Origin: Rallus limicola
Taxonomy: Eukaryota; Chordata; Aves; Gruiformes; Rallidae
Length of the DNA: 64,000 nucleotides
Assembly (NCBI GenBank): GCA_022605955.1
Contig: JAKCOZ010000008.1
Coordinates: 18,719,583-18,783,582 of the forward strand
Direction of reading: 5' to 3'
Part shown: piece by piece, positions 42,621-55,300 of the stretch
How the letters are laid out: each line of letters starts with the position of its first letter
Position numbering within the stretch: the stretch's first letter is position 1
Program-made: the position numbers and the translations under genes
The notes under the pieces: generated by a model
The model's database searches: none
What the model saw: only the letters and a program-made list of their open reading frames with translations
Told to the model about the DNA's origin: nothing

Positions 42621-44850
42621 TATCAATTCTGTCAAAACCAGATATCCTTCTCTTCACCAGTTATTAGACTGCTTAAATTCCTTCCAGAAGACACATTCTC
42701 CACCTCCCACCCCTCCTTACCTGGAATTTCTGAGTTTGCAACCGGGATTGTAAATCCAGCAAGTTTTTGAAAGTAATTGTTTACATTCAGAAATGATACC
42801 TCAATAGGATCTGTATTCATAAAATATTAAGCTTCAAAGCTGGTCAATACTACTCATCCAATTAAAAAAATATAAGAAAAATAAAATCACTAAAACAGTA
42901 ATTTTTTTCAAGTAGACTTCACCAACACGGAGGCCGCTAGTGAACTTGAAATAAAACAATAGCCTTTCAGAACATATATCTCATACACGTACCTTACAGA
43001 ATGTGTTTAGTCAGAATCAGTCATCTATTTCATGTCAGGTTTGCCAATGGTCACATTCAGGAATTGCTAAATTTCACAGGCTACTGAACATAAGACACGA
43101 AATAAAATAACAACAAAGCCCAGCTGTGCAACATGTTTCAAAAATTACAACTGTGGCATTGGACCACATCTAATCACCCCAGTATTCAGCTGTGTAGAGA
43201 TAAAACCCCAGCTATTTTACAAGTATGCATTTACAGGGAAAATCAAAGCTATACTGTACTCTGTTACTATGGCAAACAAGTATTCAAAATAGTATTTTAA
43301 CCTTCTTCCTAATATTAGTGTAGTTTATGAGGAAAATATTAAAAATAATATGCATTCACATTATTTTTGTCTTCAAGTGTACTTTGTAAGTTAAAAGGAT
43401 GATTATTTCACGCTTCAGTTGAAATGGGTCATTAGCATATGCTACGGCAAATTATTTTGACAATACAAAGAGTGTGTTCAGAATGGCAAAATGTTAGTTG
43501 AGATTACTCTGCCTCTTGTACACTATTTCTATCAAACTGCTGGCCAGAAGCTCACAAACTGGTGTTCCTAGAGATATTAAAATTGAAGGGGGTAAAGGTT
43601 TTATTTGCTAAAGAGCTGCGTTGGTGATTAATCATTAATGTTCAATTCAATTAAGCTTACAAAAATACCATGTGCAGGTCAGAACTCCAAATGTAAGAAA
43701 AGGAGTTTCATCACGGAGCGTGTGTGCGTGTTTGTGTGTTTGAACATGCACAAGAGAAGGACAGATTGTAAAAAAAGTGTTTACTATTTCATTTAGGTTC
43801 TATGGTAAAGGGCCTCAATAGTAAATTTATTTTATTTATTCATTTCATGACAAATACCTGCAGAAAGATAGTTCTCTCTGGCCTGACAGCTATAAAGACA
43901 ATGCTCATGAAAAGCTTTGTGGTGTAATTCATCAGTCCTATGGCAGCAGATCACAGAGAGGTGCTGAAATCTCTAAAAAACAGCATTATTTGAAACAGAA
44001 TGAATCCAGAATTCAAGAATCTAAGAAGAGACTGTCCTTATCACAGAAAAAGAATACATGAGGAAAAAACAAAGTTAGAATTAGAATTTTGCATAATCAG
44101 AAGGGCACATTGTATGTTACTGAGAGGAAGATGCCCAGGTAAAGCTTAGGAATCCTTCACCTTAAGGTACGTTAAACAATCAAATCTACATACTACCTAC
44201 CTATACAGTATCTCAGGGATGGTTTTCTTTCACATTTGGAAAGTTAAAATTTTTAAGGGAAAAAAAGGTGTCTGACACATGGCCAACATTCTCCAAAAGT
44301 GCTTCAAAATCTTTCTGTGAACAAAGACTATTCAGAACATTGATGCTTTTTTGTTGTTGTATGCAACTGGAAGGGAGTCTTGTGAAAAATGTTAGCCCTG
44401 TCCTCTCTTTAAAAAAACATTGTACTATCTCATTAAGAACAGCCACCTGCCTTTCAGATAAATCCTCTCTCAAAGCCTTACAATGTGTTTGCTGTCTCCC
44501 AGATTCTAAGAAATTGTCTACATTAAAGCACTCATATATGGAAGTTGAGTCAAAGGTTTTAATTGTTTACATGCCCACAGACCCTGAGAGTCAGTCTCTT
44601 ATAATCAGTAAGTTTCCTGTTTCAAGGGCCAGTTTATTTAATGTGTGTAATGGGGACAGTTTTCACACTTACAGTAATATGATGTCAGTGATGGTACATG
44701 AAGAACTTTAGACAGTTGTGTGAAGCAGTGAGCATTACTCTTATTTATCTAAAGCATTGTTTTCATCTCAGAATGCACTGAGCCTCCACAACTGAAAAAA
44801 GTAGATAAAACCTTGACACAAATTATGGAATAGGGATGTGATAAAATACA

Positions 44851-44865
44851 TTTATTAGATTTATT
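44851..44865 (-). other. Candidate LRP2 poly(A) signals (two AATAAA)
   Basis: Two TTTATT hexamers on the plus strand (44851-44856 and 44860-44865) read as AATAAA on the minus strand, about 1.3 kb after the LRP2 stop. Others exist further left, so the true end is uncertain. Confidence 0.3.
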
Positions 44866-46177
44866 CAGCAGCATCATTTTCCAGTTGTCTTTTCTAATCA
44901 AAGTACACTACAAAGTAATTATAAGCATTCTAATTAGAAATAGTATGTATTCAGAGAACTCAGATATAAAACAATCAGATAGCAGAAGCTTCAATGATTA
45001 TAACTTTAGGAAATTTTGAACTATATGAGTAGCTAGCCAGGAATGCTGAATAACATGTTCCTGCAGTGGTACTGAGCTTCCTCAAAAGGTTCATGTTGTG
45101 GAAAATACCTTGGCTAATTAACAGAAAATCTAACAAGACGTACAGTATAGTATGACAGAAAGTTAGGGGAATAACCAGATAACTATGAAGACTGCATTAG
45201 TAGAAATTGTTTCCCTTTCTATTAATGTCCACCTCAGGAAATAAATAGTCAATAAAATTAAATTTTCACATTAAAAAACCTGAATAATTTCTTAAATGAA
45301 CCAATATCTTTCATACTTTGCTGTTTGGAAATAAGCCATTATGGAAAATTAGCTACTTAAAATTTAATAGTACAAATTACTTCCAGAGATTCCAGCCAAG
45401 AACAGAGCTGTTCCACTGATGATCAGGAGAAAATCTCATTAAGTACTTGTAGCACTAAAATCTAAATATATCAGATCATTTTAAGAACACTGTTAATGGA
45501 ATAGTGTTAATTGGAACCTAGAGGAAAAGTATGTCTTATGGATTGATAGGAAATTATTTTATCTAGGCAGTTAAAATTTTATAAGAACAAAATTTTGCAC
45601 AGGTAACTATTCAGCATTATGATGCTGCATTGACTCTTCCACCTTTTGGTTTACACAAGATAAACATAGACACCCATTTTTACACTAGTGGAAAAAATAG
45701 GTGGTAAAGATGCCTGAAACACCAGTAGAAGTTTTAAAAGGTGCTGTTATAAATACACTAACGATCCTGTAAATCAGTAATGTTCCTATATTTGCCTTGT
45801 TTGGTTCTTTTTTAGTTTAAACATTTATATAATGAATTTATCCCTAAAGATACAATCAATTCCATACAGATTTCTACTAGCAACATCACCAAACAAGATA
45901 ATCTTCAAAAAATTTACAAATGTACAATATATTTATAACATTACTTTCAGACAGTATCAGTGCAAAGATATACATATAGTACATCATGATATTTGTTCAT
46001 AAAAATAGAAATTGGCATTCGTCAAAAAACAAGGCATAGTTTCAGTATACACCTCCAGCCATTGGCTAAGAGATGTATACATTTTTATAAAGCATTTGAA
46101 TGTGAACCTTACTTTTCTGTTTATAAAAATATATGTGCAAATGGATGTGACTAATTTCCCCTACATCAGTTACCTAG

Positions 46178-46345
46178 TTATACCACAGAGTCCTCTTTAA
46201 CAAGATTGGCGGTGTCTTTAAATGTATCCTCCGTTGCTGTATAAGCTAATCCTTGGTCTCTCCTTAGAGTGATCTTGGGAGGCAGTGAAGGAGAAGGAGT
46301 AGGGACATTTTCTCTGTCCTGTTGCTGATCCTTTTCCTTTTCCAT
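46178..46345 (-). CDS. LRP2: LRP2 last coding exon with stop
   Basis: 168 nt including TAA (plus 46178-46180). It encodes MEKEKDQQQ, the Pro-rich TPSPSLPPK (SH3-ligand-like) and [18 protein letters not shown], the conserved megalin C-terminus. Acceptor GTTGTTTCAG. Confidence 0.95.
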   Translation of the reverse strand: MEKEKDQQQDRENVPTPSPSLPPKITLRRDQGLAYTATEDTFKDTANLVKEDSVV

Positions 46346-49300
46346 CTGAAACAACAATCAAAAAATACAAGTTTACATTCTTATCTACAAAACATCCAAT
46401 CTGAACTTTCAGAAATGTTTAATACACATCCAAGTATCTTGCTAAAGTCAAATGGCATGGTGTAAGCTACTTCTGCAGATCACTGCCTGGATCAAAGTTA
46501 AATGCTAATTTCACTTCAGACCCCACAGCTGAGTAAATACACTACTACAAATTTACTCCACATGCCAGGACTTCTATTTTAATGTTTAATGTCAGCAGTA
46601 GCTTGGTATGTCTATATGCATGTATATGACTGTAGATAACATTGGTACCACATAACTGTAGATGACATTGGCACTAATGCTGTTCGAAATGGCTACATTC
46701 ATGCCGGGGAAATGAATCCCTGGCTTCCTGACACTTCTCTCTCTCTCACCTTGTTCAAGCATTAGCAACCTGCATTCTTCACAAAAGGCAGCTAGGTTTA
46801 GAGGTTCTTAAGTCATTAAGGTCATCCAGAAATTTTAAACTGTAAGATGAAAAGATCTGGAATTACTGGCTCAAGTCAAGTAGAACTCCAAACCTTCATA
46901 CCCAAGGCAGGGGAAAATTCCTCCAGCACATACCACCTGCTGGTACAGCATCTTAAAAGAACTGTTTTATCCAACCGTATGGATAAAAAAATAGACCTGG
47001 TATAGAAACAGGACTGCAGTACCCAACGTTATGACATTTGTGTGCAGTGCTGAAGCCAGGGCTGAGAGGGCAGAAACAGACACTTTAACTCCCAGTTTAG
47101 TACAACAGTCTCCCTCTTGCACTGGGTCCCCAGGCTGTACCAGAATGCACCAGCACCTGAGATCCTGGAGCAGGCCACAGTGCTTGAGCTGGGAAAGCAG
47201 ACATGTGAGTGATGCAGCTGTGCTGCTTGAGCTGGATGCCTGCTGAACACCTCATTCTGCTCAAGACTTTGTAACTTTTCTCCAAACCAGCTCAGTCCTA
47301 CCTTGACCCAAGCTAGAAGTTCTGTGCTGCTTCATGTAGCAGCAGAATCTACCCATAATCCTTATCCTATGAAAGCAAGAACAAATTCTAACAGTACATT
47401 AGCTGAAAAATAGAATTATACAATATTAAGCAATACCTCTGCATATATTGGGTTTTCAAAATTAGTGTTTTGTTTCATTTTTCTCTTGAAGAAACTCCAC
47501 TTTGATTCCTGAAACATAAAAAGTATTAGAACTTTACACCTTTTTCTCACAACTTCTTTGGAAACTGACATCACTGTTGTTGGATTTCACTTACACTGAT
47601 GGCTAACTCAGTGATTTCTGCTATATGTTCTTACATAACCATGTTGCAATTTTAAGCATGGGATTCAACTTCCCTTTCTGCTAGATCACCAGTTACGGTT
47701 AATTTACCTAAAGCTAGAAAAATAGGTCAAACAGGAAAACAAGTCTTGAAAACAACACAAGAAAAAATACTGAAAGGCATGGAACTAGAGCAACGGGTTG
47801 GCAGAGCTGTCATTTCAAAGCCCAGAGGTGTTTCTTAGTGTACAACGTGTGAAAATTTCCCTGTAAACAAGCCACCATCAGTTGATTCATATGGATTTTA
47901 AGACATTAAAATGTATGAATAATCTATTGAGGCAATACTTTGATCTTGATTGTGAAAAACAAACAAGGCAGTTTACAGGATTTCTATGTCCTACCTGAGG
48001 TGCACCTGTACTCTGAGGGGGTTCTTTAGGACTAGGAGATATCGCAGAGGCATACACAGGATTTTCAAAGTTGTCATTTTCCTCACTTCCAGATGCTACT
48101 ACCTGTAGGAGAAGGAGGAAAAATGAACATTCTTCAAAGAAGAAAAAAAAGGTCACAAAGGAAAATGGAAAATGAAAGTCAAGTTTATATTTCTCTTACA
48201 TGCGTTGGCCGAACAACTGTAACTGCACTGGCTGTGCTGGCTCCACCATCTCTGGTTGCATACATGGGATTTTCAAATGTGATTGGCTGCTTCCCTGACT
48301 CCACTGCAAAGTTTTCATTCTAGGAAAAAACCGCCAAAACAATTACAATGCATCCATATTCCTAGGAATTCATTTATAATCTAATTCATCATGTCAGGGA
48401 AGAATACATTTTTCTTTTCACACAGGCACAGACAAAACCTGGCATCTGCTAAAATCATAATATTAGTTTGCCATCCATTATTTTACTCCCTGATTTAGCA
48501 GCCTGGATCACTGTTTCAGTATTACCCCATGTCTTTACTGTGTGAAAATGCCCCTTTCATTTCACTAACTGACCTTCAACAGGGAAGAGGTATCAAAGCA
48601 AGTATAATCCCAAAATAAATATTTCACTTTAGAGACTTCAAAATTATGTACAAATTAATAAGCGTTATCTGAAATGCAAAAGAAGGGGATTCATTCACTT
48701 TGTCCCCACAGGGAGTTTGCTGTATTTTTCCAGCAAAGCAGTAAGTGCATCCCCTTAGTTATAACATATGAGTTATGTCAGAAATACAATAATTCATAGT
48801 TTTTAGCTTATCTCTTATTACAAATAAATATTTTGTCCAGGCATGAAGACCACTGTGGGGATAGCAGCTACTTTACATATACTGTGCCGAACTCTCAGCT
48901 ACAGCTATGATGCTTGCAGCAGGTAGGCAAAGGTGCCAAGTATTTCTTAAGAAAATATTTAGTGTCACAGAAGGACAGCAACCCGGGGCTAAACAGCTAA
49001 GCATCAACAGGTAGAATGAAACAGGGTAATGAAAACAAAAACTCTACCCAGACTCATTTGTCCTGCTCCTTGTCACAGCCTCATCACAGGCATATTGAGG
49101 AATAACTCAGCTAGTTCTTTAAAACTGTTTTATTTCTACAAACCACAGCTCGATGCCATACATGGTACTATCAGAACATATAGCTCTTTACCATACAGTG
49201 AACTTCTGTCAGCTCCCTCTAGCCTCGCCTGGCTAAGAACAGCCACGCTGAAAGATATTCCTCTAACAACTACTCATGCATGCATGACATTAAAATTTTA

Positions 49301-52300
49301 GGAGGCACACCCCACTGTTTGAACACCTTTGAATTATTTCCCAGTAAACTATATAATTGTCTGTTTATACTCTGAATACATGGGGAGAATTAACACCACT
49401 TAAGTATAAATAGCCTGAGCTAGACCTGCTATTATCAATGTAAAAACTCATCTGTTGGACTTCAGTATGTCAGTATTAGGACAGAAAATGGAACTTACTT
49501 TAAAGTTTTTAATGCATAAAAATTATTTGAGGCAATATTCAAACCTTAAGTGATTTTCACAGTACTTATTGATATGTTCATATGGTTGTTTCATCACACA
49601 AGCTGCCTAGTTCTAACAAAAACTGTGTTGCTTCATCTAGAAAAAGGTCATATATATGTTATGAACTTATCTTTACTGGCTGTCTCATTACGTATTAATT
49701 TACTGTTGGTTTAGTCTGTAATTTAACTTTAAAAGCTATGGGAGTTTCCAGTGTAGACTTTGCAGCAGGTGATTGCTGACAGCCAACACAGCTTTACTAA
49801 GGGCAAATGATGCCTAACAAATATAGAGGCCTTCTACAACAGGATTACAACATTGGTGGATAAGAGAAGAGTGACTGATATCATCTACCTGGACTTGTGA
49901 AAAGCATTTGACACGGTCCCTCATGATATCCTTATCTCCCCAATTTAGAGACATGGATTTGACAGATGGACTACTCAGTGGATAAGGAATGGGCTGGATG
50001 GTTGCACTCAAAAGAGTTGCGGTGAATCATTTGACATCCAAATGGGGAGCAGTGTCAAGTGGCCTTCCTCAGTGGTCAAGATTTGGATCAGCACTATTAA
50101 ACATCTTTGTCAGCAATTTGGAGAGTGGAAACAAGTGCACCCTCTGCAAGTTTGCCAACAATACCAAGCTGTGTGGAGTGGTTAACACAATTCTTCACTC
50201 TGCAGGTAGTGAGGCACTGGCACAGTTTGCCCAGAGAAGTTGTGGATGCCCCTCATTGGAGGTGTCCAAGGCCAGGCTGGATGGGTCTTTGGGCAACCTG
50301 GTCTAGTGGAGGGTGTCCCTGCCCATGGCACGGGGTTGAACTAGATGATGCTTAAGTTCCATTCCAACCCAAATCAGTCTGTGATTCTATGAAAAGCTTA
50401 TTATTTAAACATAAGTGGGATTTAATTCCTTTAAGTAAAATAAAAACTTCTGTTCATTGTACTTCCTGTGGTAAACAAGGGGAATAGTTTTTCCATGGAA
50501 ACATAACACAGTAGAGAAAACACAAGGCTCTGCTATTTCACCTATGTGGATAACAAAACATGGATGAAATAATAGACTTAGTGATGTCTCCAAAATTATT
50601 AAACTATTTGCTTAAACTAGGTAAAATAAGAAACAGTCCAATTTATCAGTTGTGTGAAGTAGTGGATCCTTTGAAGTTTCCAACATACAGTCTGGATCTG
50701 AAACCCACACATTCTAACCTGTTCTACGGAACACAAAGGCCCTCAAAAATTTCTTATTACAATATTTTCATTTGCATATTAATTCCCTATTTATTCCATG
50801 AATATGCTGAATTAGGAACGGGAGTACTTGACTTAATTTCTATGATATAAATCTTAAGTAAAGTCACACTATTCTGAAGAACAATCTGCATTTGTCCTTG
50901 CCTTCAATTTACAAAAATCCTATTCAGGAAATTATGAATCATGTGTTCTAGAAAATTAAGTGAACTATTTATCATCATCTTGCTATCTTTTTACATAAAA
51001 TATTTCCCTCTATCAGCTTAAAGTGACATTAAAAGAAGATAATTTAAAAAAAAATAATTTAGAATAAACCTTACCATTTGCATTGCTCTGTCTATAGCAG
51101 AGTCTCCTCCGAAGCTAGCAACTCCTATGTCCATACTCACATCTGCTCCAGATCGGAAAGTTACCCCATTGCCATTTTCAGTAGATTTCACAAGACTGCT
51201 TAAGCTTAAAAAAAAACCAACAAAAGAACAGATTATATAGAAAGAGAGCTTATAAAACTGATGCTTCTAGTTGTTTTTCCAAGTATAAATATAATTTGGA
51301 ATTATTACCGGCTACAAGTGAGTGAGCAGGGGCACTGGAAGTAGTATTCCTGCATTAGTTCAACAGGTTTTCTTAACCTAAACTAGTTGAGTTCATTCTG
51401 AACAGGTTACCTTTATGTTTGCTGGTGTAGACATCAAATGAACTACATGAATTACAATTCCCACAAATTTACCTACATTTTGACTAGTCTTACTTAAGTG
51501 TTGATTTACAGGCAACTGCATGAACCCACTCAGTTATTCAAATTCATTAAAATTTATTCTGAAAAAAATGCAGTTGAAATGGCAAATCCAACAACACCTA
51601 AAGATGTTTATGCTGTTTCCATATAAACAAATGTTCAACCTGCATATAGATTTACACTAACCACAAGTTCACATTAGATTTACATGAGAAACACTGGAAA
51701 TGGGCTGAGAGAACATAGCGATGGTCAAAATAATAGGGGCAGTGAAAGTTAGTAGTTGAATGCTGGAACTTCTACACAGAACTTTTAAGCATGCAACTCC
51801 CCAAAAAACATGCAACTGTCAATCCACTGCAGAGTTAACTTTTTAGTTCATTTTGTCAAATTTGCCCATCTTAAAGGAAGACAGAAGCGTTGAAATAATC
51901 TTTCCATTTGTGTGTCCTCATTTGAGCTGGCTTGTGCTGAAACTCTTGCCTAGAGCTGGTATGCTGTGCACACACTTTACCAGTTGGCCCCACGATCATG
52001 AGCTGATTCAGTTAAAAAAAAACCCAACTTAAATCTTAGATATGATTCCTGTACATGGACAAGTCCTAAGTTAAGGCCAACAGCCAAGCTATAGGCTTGA
52101 GTTAATTCTGCAGTAAAGGTATGAGTTAATGGTTTGAAGGAGGATTGAGCAATGGCAGCTGAGGCATATTCATGGCAGATATGCAAACTGCAAACCAAGA
52201 TCCACATACAAAAAGCCTTACATCTCCATTTCACATGGCCTCATAACTTACACAAGAAGTATTGTTGAACATTAAAGATCAAGTTTGTGCATTAAAATTT

Positions 52301-55300
52301 CTGTTTGTTCATTATCTAACATGCAGAAAATTTCCATTCAAGAAAGCAAAACAGGGAATCTCAGTGAGCAGCTTGGAGTTCTCTTACAAACTCTTTGTCC
52401 TACAGGATTCATCTGCACAAAAATTTTGCCCTGATTTAAGTATGTCAAGTCATAAATAAATGTAATTACTTCAGTGTAGTCTTCAGGATTATGATGAACT
52501 AAGGAACTTTCGCAGTTATAGCTACATCGACATTACTAATTACAATGATTTAATTACACTGTTTTAAGAGCTACTACTGAGAAATTGGTGTAAAGACTAT
52601 GAAAATGCAGCTTTACGCCTTCAAAAACACATCATTTACTTAAAAAAATCTGATTAATCAGATTTGGGCATCTTTTTAAAAAAAATTAAAACCATAACCA
52701 ATATTTCTTCTTCCTCTTCTTCCAATTTAAAAAAAAAAAAATGTATTTTTGAATGGTGTTTCACAAAGCTGGTATTCACTGAACACTAAGACTGTCAGGA
52801 GAGCAGGAACTTACAAAAAGCCCAGGTTTCTCATGCACCAGCAACAGACAGGACTTAACTACATATCGTCCATATTTTTAAACAGACAAATACAGACATA
52901 TGGCAAATAAATGGAATTTTTCAGAAATATTTAGAAACAAACATACATTTTCAGTGCACAGGCATTCCAACTCTGAAAGCCTTCAAAACATACCTTGGCA
53001 GTTTGGGAAGTGCTGGTAAAAGGGAGCCTGTTCGTCTGTAGTTAAAAAAGCCTCCAACCGCTAAGACTCCGATTATTATGATTAGTATGATTGTCAGCAA
53101 CACTGCTACTGCTGCTATCGAAGACAGAACAATAAGCAAACATTCAAGCAAGCATAGTTCAATGTACAAAAGAGCCCAAAGTATTATAAGCTTGACCCTG
53201 AAATGTATCATAGTGAAGTATTATACATTCAGTAGCTGAAAATATCAAGCATAATATATACTTGAAGCTTACTTGTTCCAGGAGGCACTCCCTTTGACAA
53301 TCCTATTTCACAGTAGTTCCCAGTGTAGCCATAAGAACACCTGTAAGGGTAAGAAGGTCAAGTGACTGAACGGCTTGTCTGAAGTCTAGGAACTCTGCTT
53401 TATTATTATATTCTGCCATGTTTATCTACATGCCTTAACTCCACAATCAGTAATGATACGTTTCACTGATTGTAAAGATAATACGTGTGCTATCTTCACA
53501 GAATTAAAAGTGGAAAAAAAAAAAAAAAAAAAAGGGCTGAGTCAAAAAACTAGTCACTGAAGTCAAAAGATTTGGTTTCAGCAGAGCACCGCTGGCACCT
53601 ACTGGCTGTTCCAAGCTACATTTACTGAGTGTTACTTCATAGGTAAAATTCTTTTGGATAGCCTTTTACTAGAATCTTCTGGGTTTTTAGCTGACTGTGG
53701 TTGGTTTGTTGTCCCCGTTCCCCAGACTGATGCATTTACACTGCTTATTTGCTGATATTTTTATACATATACGTGCATTTCTGCAATTGTTACAAACATG
53801 CTATTGCAGACGTATGACATGTTTTGAAGCATTTCCAACACATTTCAAATAATTTGTTTTGTGAGACTAAATCAGCATAATCCGGCTCAGCAGTACCCTA
53901 ACAGCATACATACTTGCACTTCGGAAGGCCGCTCTCATCTAGATAGCACGTTCCTCCATACATGCACCTGCATGCTGGTGGCATTGTGGGAGGGGATTCA
54001 ATAGCTGCAAAATTTCAAAGCCACATATGTGTTATCAAGATATCTGCAACAAAAGAAATGCTACCAGAGAGCATTTGATTTATCTCTAAAGAAATGGCAA
54101 ACTTTTGCAAACTTGCAAAGTTTACAAACTCACAATCTACTTTTCACAAGCCTTGCTTTTAATGGCACATGCATTTGTTGCTGTTATATTTATTCTTCTG
54201 TCAAATGAGCTTATTTCAATTGTTCTTGGAAAATAACGACTTATTCAGCAAAAGTAGGCAAAGACAACTGAAAAGCTGTGTCCCCTATGTAATGCACTCT
54301 ATCACCACCCTTCAGATTTGCAGACTTGTCTGCAGACTTTATCTCCTTTTCCCAGACTCCTCCAGACAGCCAGCTGGAACTTGTTCAGAGAAGGTCCCAG
54401 TGTGATGCATTTAATTACGAAGAAAAAAAGTAGGTAGAAATGTGCTTATAGGAGGGCCCTCTAACCTCTCATACATCCTAACAATGAGAACAAGACAAAT
54501 ACAAAGTCCTCATATTTTTCTTTCAAGTTAGGGCCCCAGGTAGCACAGAAGGCTCTTCTTTGTGCTAGTGTCTCTGCTGCACTGCAGGAACCCTGAAGTG
54601 CCCAAGTGGCTGTGCTGCCTGAGCTACAAAGGTTCTGATGCTGTTCTAATGCTGATTCAAGTGAAAAAAAATAAAACAAAAAAATCTTGCAGATGTATTA
54701 GCCATCAGTAAGAGCTCAGGATGCGCTGTCAGAAATATGTAGTTTACACTAGAAAACCTCTGGATGTCAGACATCATTATAGGCCATAAATTAAGGTGCA
54801 CTTTGACAGTCTGTCTCGCACTGGTAAGAGATTATAATACTTTTGTCATAAAATTTTAATCAGCCAGAGGTAGAGGAAGTCTGCCACTAAAGTGTTCCTT
54901 ACAGGTAAAATCCCTTCAAGTAAACGGGAAACAGAACAGGGAAACAGAGAGGTTTTACAGGCTGTTTTTCTCAGCATTTCTAATTCAGTAATACATTTGT
55001 TTCCTAAAGAAATCCTTCCTTTATTTTCATTTTCATTTTGACAAATTATCCTACCTGCGTCACACTCTGTGCTGCTGCCTTCTATGAATCGAGTCCCTTG
55101 AGGACAAGTGCAGGTGTACCCTCCTGGTCTCAGCAAGCAGAGATGGCTGCAGACATCTTTACAAGGATTAGGCACTGGAAAAGAAAAAGCGGTATCAGCA
55201 GTTAAATATCAAATTCAGCATGTTCCTGAGGTAAGACAGGGAAATTCCCTAGTCAGTGGAGTATCTCATCAATATCACACACCAGAAGTCTAACAAGTCC

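Larger units (their letters stand above)
42589..46177. other. Interval between the DHRS9-like gene and LRP2 (convergent 3' ends)
   Basis: The right part is the LRP2 3' UTR on the minus strand; its length is not known. Nothing coding is recognised. The 147-codon plus frame at 44268-44711 is Ser/Leu-rich with no family pattern. Confidence 0.55.

Noticed and set aside
44268..44711. 147-codon plus-strand open frame
   Set aside because: Lies in the likely LRP2 3' UTR, antisense, with no recognisable family.
49989..50355. Two overlapping 82-105 codon plus frames
   Set aside because: They are remnants of the CR1 element, not host genes.
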